NCBI GenBank assembly: GCA_949752795.1
Contig: OX457057.1
Coordinates: 9,910,632 to 9,974,631, forward strand
Reading direction: 5' to 3'
Source of the DNA: Hyperoodon ampullatus
Lineage: Eukaryota > Chordata > Mammalia > Artiodactyla > Ziphiidae
Length of the DNA stretch: 64,000 nt
In this document: positions 53,083-62,490 of the stretch, piece by piece
Numbering within the stretch: the stretch's first letter is position 1
Layout of the letters: each line of letters opens with the position of its first letter
Program-made: the position numbers and the translations under genes
The notes under the pieces: model-generated
What the model saw: only the letters and a program-made list of their open reading frames with translations
Databases searched by the model: none
What the model was told of the DNA's origin: nothing

Positions 53083-55781
53083 GTGAGTCTGATTTGCATA
53101 GCCTGGTAAAATCCTGGGCCTCCTGGAAGAGACAGGTGGGATGAGGGAAAGTAGATGGACAAGGGATGGGCAAGAGGGTTCTGACGATGACAGTGAGGGA
53201 GTTCAGAGACCTTGGCTCACTATGGGAAATGCCTTCCTGATATGTAAGGGTACCTAAGATGCAAGGGGGGTTGAAAGAACATGCCCCATCTCCTTCCTGT
53301 GATGCTTAACAGTACTAGAAGTGAAGAACTAGAAACTGGGGGAAGGGAAAGGGAGATGGAGGAAAGTGAGGCAGAGAGGGAAGAGCGGGAGTCAGCAGGT
53401 GATGACAGGAATGTGAAATAAAAACACAGGCGGACAGTCTGTTGTCAATTCTGAGTCAGTGGTTTTATACTGTGTGGATTTTAATGCACCCCCACTAATC
53501 TGTTCCTCATAGGAGGTGCAAACTGCTAGTGCTGGATTTACGGGCTACTGGCCAGATCTTCTGGAGCATGTGGTCTGGAGCCAGCACTCACGGATGCTCA
53601 AGCTCAGGAATGGTACCAGTGGCTGAGCACAGGTCAATGACACAGCAGCCCTTAGCTGCCTTGGAGGTGTTCATAGAACTTTGTCTGAAGAAAAAGACCC
53701 TGGATAATTTCCTCACCTACCTCATCAGGTGGGTGAAGCAGAGAAAAGTTTCCATACACCTGTGCTGTAAGAAGCTGAAGATTGTTTCAATGCCCATGGA
53801 AAATATCATGAAGGTCCTGAGTATGGTGCAACTGGACTGTATCCAGGAGGTGCAAGTGAATTGCGCCTGGCATCTGTCCACACTGGCCATGTTTGCTCCT
53901 CTCCTGGGCCAGATGGGTAATGTGCAGAGACTCCTTCTCTCCCCCATTCTTGTGTCTGCCTTTGAGGAGCAGGAACAGCAGCACGTTGTCCAAATTACCT
54001 CTCAGTTCCTCAGGCTGCACCACCTCCGGGATCTCTATATGGAATCTCCCTCTTTCCTTGAAGGCTGCCTGGACCAGATGCTTAGGTGAGAGTGGGCCAC
54101 TGACCAGGTAACAGTGAACACAACACTAGAATGTCACGTGAACTGTGTCATTTGCTGCTCTATCCTGAAGTGTGGTATCCCATAACCACACAAATCAAGG
54201 TAGAGGAAAAAACTGCTGTAGAGGTTCTGTAATGGGACACCATAGTAGAAAGCTATAGATCATAGGGTTAGGATCCAGTGAGGGTAGATATAGGTTCTTC
54301 CTTAGAAAGAGATATCTATGTCAGATGACTTAGGAAATTAGGTAAGTGAAGAGGTCATTAAATAAGGGAAACTACCTCAGACCCGAGCAATTCTAAAGAG
54401 AAGCTCTGGGGAATTCCCTGGAGGTCCAGTGGTTAGAACTCTGCACTTTCATGGCTGAGGGCTTGGGAAACTACCATCCCACAAGCTGCGTGGCAGAAAG
54501 AGAGAGAGAATCTCTGTGTTTACCCGGTTTGTGAACACAGTGAGCTTGTCTGAAATTCCCAGTCTCTAAAAGGCTGTCTTCTGCTCCAGAAAATTAATAT
54601 TTAAGAAATGCATGATTCTGAGAGGATGGCAGTGGAGCAGCAGCCATAGATAATAGAAAGTGGAAGGTGGTTTGCAGATGACGCAGGGGTGTAAGTGAGC
54701 CCCTGCAGACTGGCAACCCCTGTTGATGATGTGGGATCTTGTCCAGTTTGATTCTCTATACATGTCTCCCACCAGCCTCAACTGGCCCAGAGATACAGGT
54801 GCCTAGGACTTAATCATGGTCTGAACGAAGCCTGAGTTGAAAGCATTTTATATTTTCTCTCCCGATATTCAAATTCAGTGATGCCCACACTTGATTGAGA
54901 CTCAGTGTTAGGCTCTCTGCTGAGCAGGTTCTAGTGCATTTCATTATCTTCATTCATCATTTAAGAGAGGCGAAGTAAGTTTCAGCCGGCTTGACCCATG
55001 ATGAAAGAGAGCTTTCAAGACACTGTAAAGTTGACCCACTCACACAAAGAAGATGACAGGAGTCAGTCTAAAATGAGACTGGTCATTCTAGGTATTGACC
55101 TTCTTAAGGCAGTTAGTAGGACCTTGGCTTTGGATAAATCAACTATCTGCCAACTTTAGCTCATGCCACCCTGGTTTCTCAGACCTAATTGTTTGTTTTC
55201 GCCCCAGATGCCTGAAGACGCCCTTGGACAACCTCTCAATAACTAACTGCCGCCTTACAGATTCAGACTTGATCCATCTGTCCCAGTGCCCAAACATCCG
55301 TCAGCTAAAAGGCCTGGATCTGAGTGGTGTCACGCTGACCGACTTTAGTCCTGAGCTCCTCAAAGTTCTCCTGGAGCAAGTTGCAGCCTCCCTCCAGGAA
55401 CTGAACTTAGAGCAGTGTGGGATCAGTGACTTTCAACTTGAGTCCATCCTGCCTGTCCTGAGCCATTGTTCCCAGCTCAGGACCTTAAGCCTGTGTGGGA
55501 ACCTCCTCTCTATGACCATCATGGAGAAGCTGCTGTGTCACACCACTGGTATGCCCCATTTAAGAGATGAGTTTTATCCTGCCCCTCAGGAAAGTTACAG
55601 CCCTCATGGAGCTCTCCATCTGGGCAGACTTGCCCAGCTTCGGGATGAGCTAATTGAGATTATGAGGAATTTAGGATGTCCCAGGGCCATCTGGCTTAGC
55701 TCCAGCCCATGTCCTCGCTGGGGCAATAAGACATTCTATCAAGAGGAGCCCTTTCTATACCACTGCTATATCTCTGCCTAG
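52796..55781 (+). CDS. PRAMEF12-like: PRAME-family protein, PRAMEF12 position; three coding exons, intact
   Basis: CDS join 52796-53082, 53513-54085, 55208-55781: 1,434 bases, 477 codons plus TAG (55779-55781), within the family's usual 470-510. Exon 1 encodes the conserved N-terminus ([45 protein letters not shown]), the part of PRAME that carries the Elongin BC-box-like region. The rest is leucine-rich repeats, for example [19 protein letters not shown] (about residues 326-344), [14 protein letters not shown] and [16 protein letters not shown]. The C-terminus has the family's Cys-containing tail ([15 protein letters not shown]). PRAME proteins are germline/cancer-testis LRR proteins, some acting as CRL2 substrate receptors; which partner this one has is unknown. 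The usual Trp of RRWKLQVLDLR is Cys here ([11 protein letters not shown]). Synteny favours PRAMEF12, but one-to-one orthology is not shown. Confidence 0.93.
53513..54085 (+). CDS. PRAMEF12-like: PRAME-family coding exon 2
   Basis: 573 bases, acceptor ctcatag at 53512, donor gtgaga at 54086, phase 2 both sides. Encodes [12 protein letters not shown] through [14 protein letters not shown] to CLDQMLR. One continuous frame. Confidence 0.93.
54411..54510 (+). mobile_element. Truncated tRNA-derived SINE, sense
   Basis: 'gaattccctggaggtccagt', 'ggttagaactctgcactttc', ending in (GA)n. In intron 2 of the PRAME-family gene. Confidence 0.75.
55208..55781 (+). CDS. PRAMEF12-like: PRAME-family coding exon 3 with stop
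   Basis: 574 bases from acceptor gccccag to TAG. Starts [20 protein letters not shown], ends ...LYHCYISA. An in-frame ATG at 55095 lies in the intron and is not the start. Confidence 0.94.
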
Positions 55782-56175
55782 TTGGGTGCATCTGTCAAAA
55801 GCTTTCTTCTGGGCATTTGGAAACAAAAATCTAGACAATAGATGCATCATGAAAGGAAAACAGACCTGTGATTTCAGATATCAGCTTAATGTGAATGGGA
55901 AAAGGAAAGGTGATCCAGCACAGGTGTAGGATTGCCCTGGAAATGTAGATGCTGGGAGGTGAGGGGACTTTCAGGGACATGTGCTTATAGCATCAGAAAT
56001 ATGAATCTAAATTTCTGGATGGAAATTTGGGCTGGAGACACACATGTTGGCATTATCCCTGGGGTGGGGGGTGATTGTAAAGAAATGGTCAGAAATAAAG
56101 AGACCTTCAGTGTAAATGGACTAATGTCCTCCATGGTATATTATCCTGTTTTCACCTCAGTAATCTCCAGTTACT

Positions 56176-56181
56176 AATAAA
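56176..56181 (+). terminator. PRAME-family polyadenylation signal
   Basis: AATAAA in 'agttactaataaaagaaaat', 395 bases after the stop codon; first canonical signal downstream. Confidence 0.65.
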
Positions 56182-56989
56182 AGAAAATGCATCAAATTGT
56201 CTATGATTGGGAACCCTACTATTCCCATCAGTTCTCTCTTCTGTCTTGGACACCTTTGACCTCCTTACATACTTCTGTGGCTGTTCAGTGGGTTAATACA
56301 CACAACAAGGGAAAAATACTCAGTGGTCAATGACGAGCTCTTGACAGGGCCCTCACTGCTGACTCAGGCCATGACCCTGGACATGAGCAGTCCTCATAGT
56401 TCTTTAAGTGGGTCCATTAGTCCCAGTTCCTGGCCTTCGTGTGTGCTGGGAAAGGGCTTCACTATACAAGTTAAGACCTCCAGTTCTGGAAGGGGTCGTC
56501 CACACTGCAGATGACCCAAAGTCTCTTGTCCTTGTCAACCCATGCTTGTCATGAGGAGGTAGTGGTCCTCCTTGAATTAAACTAGTTGTGACCAATAAAG
56601 ACATACAATTTCCTTTTAGCATAATACTAAAATCATACGGGCATATAACAGGGTTTTAGTATTTCCAAACCACATTAAGAAATTATATCCTTTTGTAGGG
56701 TTACTTCATGTCATTGAAGGACTGACATTAATCCTATAACACCTACTATCTCTCCCTATCAGGGAAGACTAGTATAGCATGCTTTATTATCAACATATCA
56801 GCATTTATTAAAAAAAACCTCCTATATACATCTTATAACTCATAGTCAACCTTCCCTACCCTCAGTTCCACATCCTCAGATTCAACCAACTGCAGATGGT
56901 GTAGGGCTACATTTATTATAGAAAAATATCCACGGGTAAGTGGATCTGAGCAGTTCAAAGGTATGTTGTTCAAGAGTCATCTGTATATA
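56182..56989. other. Unassigned sequence downstream of PRAME-family gene
   Basis: No recognised gene or firm repeat. Frame 56323-56514 shows no family resemblance. Confidence 0.4.
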
Positions 56990-57430
56990 CAGATATATAT
57001 TAAGAGGGATTTATTATGGGAATGGATTTACACGGTTGCAGAGATGGAGGTCTTACAGTCTGAAAGCTAGAGTACGAGCAAAGCCAGTTTTATAACTCAG
57101 GCCAAAGCTTAGGGCTGAAAACTGGGGGAGCTGATGATGTAACTCCAAGTGTGAGGCTAAAGGCTTGAGAACCAGGGGGCCACTCATGTAAGTCCTGGAG
57201 TCTCAAGTCTCAAGAGCCAAAAGCTGCTATGTTCATGGTCAAGAAGAGAAAGAGGGAGAGAAGAGTGTCTTGTTCACCCAGGCCCCCAAGATGTTGGATG
57301 ATGCCCACCCACACTGGTGAGGACAGATCTCTTTACTCAGTTGATGGATTCAAATGTTAATCTCTTCCAGAAACACCATCTCAGAAATACCCGGAATCAA
57401 TGTTACATAAAATTAACCATCACAGAGACC
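56990..57430. repeat. Unnamed mammalian interspersed repeat
   Basis: 'gatttattatgggaatggat', 'ggcttgagaaccagggggcc', 'atgatgcccacccacactgg', 'tcttccagaaacaccatctc' match an interspersed repeat I have met in other mammals but cannot name. Family unresolved. Confidence 0.5.
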
Positions 57431-57524
57431 ATAAACAAAGGGCACCCAAATGAAGGTTCCTTGCTGAGGATTCAAGGGTTGGTATTGTTGGCACAGGGGA
57501 TGGAGTGGATATTGGGCTAGGGGG

Positions 57525-57670
57525 ATCTTAGGCAAGAGGCACAGCTTCTCCATAAAATGGAGATAATCATGCACAAACAGCATATGGGGTTTCTGTAGAA
57601 TGGATGAGATGATGCATGTTGAGGTCTTAGCGCTGGACCTGTCATACAGTAGGAGCTCAATAAGTGACTT
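57525..57670 (+). repeat. MIR SINE, sense (3' part)
   Basis: 'ctccataaaatggagataat', 'agtaggagctcaataagtga' in MIR order. Confidence 0.7.
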
Positions 57671-58099
57671 GTGTCCTTCTTTTCCCCTGTTAGCAGATAC
57701 CCCCAGGATTCTTCATTCCTCAAGCTTACCCTCTATTCTTACAACAGGAAGGAAAGAGGAAAGGACTCATCATTTACATGAGGCCAGCAATGAATCATCA
57801 TTCACCCAAGCTGCTTTGGCAGCCAGCACTGGGAGGGGCAGGGGGAATGTCATAGGAAAGATTCCATTCCTCTCTGGTGATAGACATTCTGAGCCTCAGG
57901 ACTCCTTGGCCACCTGCTGGTAGATCAGACCAAATGACATAAACCAGTGTTGCAAGCAGGTCTGTGGTGTTCAGCATTCTAAAAACATCTGCTGTAATGT
58001 AAATGCTCATTTAGTATAAATATTTGTGCTGTAATTTATATAAATATAGAAGACATAAATTGTCTTTTAAAATTATAAAGACAATTTAGTACTAAAAAA
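57671..58099. other. Unassigned intergenic sequence
   Basis: Nothing recognisable; AT-rich at the right. Confidence 0.4.
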
Positions 58100-58110
58100 A
58101 ATGCTTGTGT

Positions 58111-59101
58111 AAATTTACATTTCCACCAACAGTGTAAGAGGGTTCCCTTTTCTCCACACCCTCTCCAGCATTTATCGTATGTAGATTTTTTTGATGATGG
58201 CCATTCTGACTGGTGTGAGGTGATACCTCATTGTGGTTCTGATTTGCATTTCTCAAATAATTAGTGATATTGCGGAGCTTTTCATGTGCCTCTTGGCCAT
58301 CTGTATGTCTTCTTTGGAGAAATGTCTATTTAGGTCTTCTGCTCATTTTTGGATTAGGTTGTTTGTTTTTTTAATATTGAACTGTATGAGCTGTTTATAT
58401 ATTTTGGAGATTATCCCTTGCCAGGAAGTTCCTTAAAAAACTAAAAATAGAACTACCATATGACTCAGCAATCCCACTCCTGGGCATATACCCAGAGAAA
58501 ACCATAATTCCAAAAGATACATGCACCCCAATGTTCATTGCAGCACTATTTACAATAGCCAGGACATGGAAGCAACCTAAATGCCCATCAACTGAGGAGT
58601 CGATAAAGAAGATGTGGTACATATACACAATGGAATATTACTCAGCCATAAGAAGGAATGAAATTGTGCCATTTGCAGAGACATGGATGGACCTAGAGAC
58701 TGTCATACAAAGTGAAGTAAGTCAGAAAGGGAAAAACAAATATCGTATATTAACACATATATTGGAATCTAGAAATATGGTATAGATGAACCTATTTGCA
58801 AAGCAGAAATGGAGACACAGACATAGAGAACAAACATATGGACACCAAGGGGGGAAAGTGGGGGTGGGATGAATTGAGAGATTGGGATTGACATATATAC
58901 ACTATTGATACTATGTATAAAATAGATAACTAATGAGAACCGACTGTATAGCACAAGGAACTCTACTCAGTGCTCTGTAATGACCTATGTGGGAAGGAAA
59001 TCCCCAAAGGAGGGGATATATGTATACGTATAGCTGATTCACTTTGCTGTACAGCAGAAACTAACACAACATTGTAAAGCACTATACTCCAATTAAAAAA
59101 G
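58111..59101 (+). mobile_element. Twin-primed (5'-inverted) L1 with TSD-like flanks
   Basis: Left block 58111 to about 58422 is antisense ORF2 ('ttctccacaccctctccagc', 'tatgagctgtttatatattt'); right block from about 58424 is sense ORF2 C-terminus ([24 protein letters not shown]) plus 3'UTR type B, ending 'ccaattaaaaaagaaatgca'. Near-identical flanks aaatgcttgtg (58100-58110) and aaatgcatgtg (59102-59112). About 35 bp of L1 are missing at the inversion junction. Confidence 0.88.
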
Positions 59102-59249
59102 AAATGCATGTGGATATTTAAAAAAATGTTAAATTGATTTGGATCCTCAAAAGAAAAATGTCTTTAAAACTGATTTTAAAGACCATTCAAAAAGAATTGT
59201 TTCTTCTTTAAAAAATATTTAGAAAAATAAAATTTCAGAGCTGGAAGGA

Positions 59250-59980
59250 TTACAACTACACTTTTTAAAGTAGACTTTATATTTTAGAGCAGTTTTGTGT
59301 TCTAAGTAAAACTGAGCACAAGGTAAGAGAGTTTCCATTTAAATCCTTCCCCCACCATGTGCATAGCCTCCCCAGCTATCGACGTTCCCCACTGGATTGG
59401 TACATTTGTTATAATAAATGAACCTACATTGACACATCATCATCACCCAAAGTATATAGATTATATTGAGGTTCCCTCTTGGTGTTGTGCATTCTATGAA
59501 CTCTGACAAATATATAATGACACGTATCCACCACTGTCGTATCATACAGAGTATTTTCACTGCCCTAACAATCCTCTTTGCTCTGCCTAATTACCCCTCA
59601 TCCACCTCAACCCCACCTCATCACCTCAACACCTCAACTGATTTTTTTCACTGTTCTCAGAGTTTGCCTTTTCCAAAATATCATATAGTTGGACTTATAC
59701 AGTATGTAGCCTTTTTCAGATTGATTCTTTCACTTAGTAATAGACACTGAGGGTTCTTTCATGCGTTTTCATGGTTTGATAACATTCCATTTTCTGTATA
59801 TATCACAGTTTATTGATTCTTTCATGTACTGAAGGACAACTTGGTTGCTTCCAAGTGTTGACAATTATGAAACAGCTGGTATAAACTCCCATGTGCATGT
59901 TTTTGTGTGGATATAAGGTTTCAAGTCATTTGGACGGATACCAAGGAGCGAGATTTCTGGATCATAGGATAATGATACTT
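59250..59980 (-). mobile_element. Old L1 ORF2/3' fragment, antisense
   Basis: 'tatattttagagcagttttg', 'ttctttcacttagtaataga', 'gataacattccattttctgt', 'gacaattatgaaacagctgg'. Antisense old L1; stops throughout. Confidence 0.65.
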
Positions 59981-60000
59981 ATTAAAATTATTTTTTCTTG

Positions 60001-60085
60001 ACGATCTCCCCTCTTAGACAGATATTGCCCCATAAAGGGCAGGAACGGTGTCTCAATCACTGCCCATAACTGCCCACAGAGGCTT
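60001..60085 (+). mobile_element. L2 LINE 3' end, sense
   Basis: 'cataaagggcaggaacggtg', 'gtctcaatcactgcccataa'. Short. Confidence 0.55.
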
Positions 60086-60404
60086 GCATGGCAGTAAAAG
60101 ATTATAACTGCATGGTCCATGGAAAACTTTATCATCAGTTTATAGTCAAATATTATTTTTAACTAAACTGCCAATTTGGAGAAAATCAAAGTTAGCTGGC
60201 TGACAATAATATAAACATGTAGGATATAGAAGAAATAGCACTTGCAGTCAATACATATGTCCATGTAAATTACCTACAAAAGAAAACTCCATTTGTTTTC
60301 ATTCTTTTGTTGGATTTGCCCAAGTAATAAACAACAACATTCTCAGTGTAAAATATTCTAATAATACAGATAGAAGAAGCATCTCCCCTGAACTTCCTCC
60401 TCAT
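60086..60404. other. Unassigned sequence before duplication copy B
   Basis: AT-rich, no homology to the sequence left of copy A (46,300-46,440). This lack of match marks the breakpoint. Confidence 0.6.
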
Positions 60405-60465
60405 ATGTGTGTGTATATATACATATATATAGTATATATAATATATATACTATATATATATTATT
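60405..60465. repeat. (TA/TG)n microsatellite at duplication edge
   Basis: Counterpart of the 46440-46520 tract in copy A, directly visible. Confidence 0.85.
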
Positions 60466-60620
60466 AAGCCATGAAAATATGTCATATTCCACAAAAAGGA
60501 TGGACTATGAGGGCATTATTCTAAGTGAAATATGTCAGAGAAAGATAAACATAGTATGTTCTCACTTATATGTGGAATCTAAAAAACTGAACTCCTCTTT
60601 TTCTTTCCTCATGGAAGCTT

Positions 60621-60834
60621 TTTTTTTTTTTTTTTTTTTTTTTGCGGTACGCGGGCCTCTCACTGTTGTGGCCTCTCCCGTTGCGGAGCACAGGCTCCGA
60701 CGCGCAGGCTCAGCGGCCATGGCTCACGAGCCCAGCTGCTCCACGGCATGTGGGATCCTCCCGGACCGGGGCACGAACCCATGTCCCCTGCATCGGCAGG
60801 CAGACTCTCAACAACTACGCCACCAGGGAAGCCC
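60621..60834 (-). mobile_element. CHR-2-type SINE, antisense, 11-bp TSD; absent from copy A
   Basis: Poly-T of about 22, 'gcgggcctctcactgttgtg', 'ggctccgacgcgcaggctca', ending 'acgccaccagggaagcc'. Perfect repeat catggaagctt at 60610-60620 and 60834-60844 (one-base overlap with the element end). In copy A the corresponding site near 46970-46990 is empty. Confidence 0.96.
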
Positions 60835-60844
60835 ATGGAAGCTT

Positions 60845-62115
60845 CTTAAACTCTGTCTCTTTAATTCTCCAATTCACTATAGGTTGGGTCTTGATTTTCC
60901 AAAATGATAATGTCCCTATTTTCATCACTGGTCATGGCAAAGAATCTGACAATAGAAAATGTTCAATAAAATACAGAAACTTGAGTGGAAATATAATGAA
61001 AATTTCCAGAACTTTGAAATCTCTGGTGCTTTCATCATAATGATCACCCTTTGGACATCTCAGGAAGCTGATCTAAGATGCTTACAAGTATGAACTGCAA
61101 TATTCTGTTACTGAACCGGGTTCATTTGCCCGACAGTCAGCAAGCCAAACAACAAGATTCCAAGGTTTGCAACAGAGAAAGGGTTAATTTACATGGCAGC
61201 TAAGGGAGGAGACCAGAGAACAAGTCTGAGATCTACCACTTCAAAGTCAAGGGAGCAGGGATATTTATGGGTGAAGGGTATAGTAAGGTCAGAGGTGCAG
61301 GGAAAGGCGACTGAAGACAGGAAAAAGGTGAGGTAACCACTGCTCTGTGCAGGCATATCTCTGTTACATGCTACTACATAGGATGCATGTTCAGAAGATG
61401 GTGGCATTAGCATGATCTGAGGATGCAGTTTTAAGCCATCCACTGTGCACTGCCTCAGGCCCAATTGAATGGTCGCTGGTCTTGACTGGTTTGACCTGGG
61501 CAAGACTAGATCCATGACCTGAAAAAAACAACTTAAAGAACCGTTACTATAGTGACTTATATGTCAGAGGTGTTACCTATAGGTCACAGTTAAAGGAGTG
61601 TTGTAATGTATTGTCTAAGGTATGGGAAGATTTCAGGGTATGAAATTTGCAGGAACAATGAAGACGAGCTTGACAGGTGACCTCAGGTTACAAGAGGAGT
61701 GTTTTAAATAAGCTGTTCCTTTCTCTGCTGTTCTGTGAGACAAACCCAAGAATTTCTATTAGTTTCCAGTTTCTGTGAATCCTATGAGATGGGTTTCAAT
61801 TCCACAAGGATTGGATCCATGTAACTTTCACTTCCTAAACTTCATCTACACCTAGTGGAACCCCAGGATTATAGTAAATATTAATAAGATATGACCTGAA
61901 ATAATGAATGAAAGACTGATTGCTATATTCATAGGGAACTTTATATAAGAATGGATTACAGTATAAAGTCAATCATGTGGCCTGTATTTTATTTTAACCT
62001 ACTATGGACAGCATCACTTTCTTATTGTGTTTTGTGTGATTTGTCCAAAGAAAATATTCATGGGACCACAAAGGCTTACACTTTCCCATACACCCTTGCT
62101 ACCCCATTCATATGT
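60845..62115. other. Copy B non-coding sequence
   Basis: Matches 46991-48261 of copy A. No conserved open frame. Unnamed, possibly LTR-related. Confidence 0.5.
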
Positions 62116-62490
62116 GTTTTACTTGATTAAGGCGACTACAGCAAAATACCATGGACTGAGTGGCTTAAACAAAGAAAATTTATATCTTATGATTCTGGAG
62201 CCTGGAAGGCTGAGATCAGGGAGGCAGCATGGTTGGGTTGTGGAGGGAGCTAGCTTCCTAGTTTCCTCACACAGTAGGGTGTTGGGGAGCTCAGGTCTCT
62301 TCATTCCTTTCTAAGGGCACTAAACCTATCATGGGGCTCCATCTCCATGACGTCCTCCAAACCTAGTTACCTTCTAAGGGACCACCTCCAAATGCCATCA
62401 CACTGGGGATTAAAGCTTCAAGACATGAATCTGTGGGGGTGTGTGGCAGGAGGAGTAGGGGACTGGGAACAAACATTCAGTTCATAGCAA
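62116..62490 (-). mobile_element. MLT1-like (ERVL-MaLR) LTR, antisense, copy B
   Basis: 'gactgagtggcttaaacaaa', 'catcacactggggattaaag' and 'aacattcagttcatagc'; the counterpart of the LTR at 48262-48650. Confidence 0.75.

Noticed and set aside
55095..55207. In-frame ATG extending PRAME exon 3 upstream
   Set aside because: It lies in the intron before a good acceptor; the family's exon boundary and phase support 55208.
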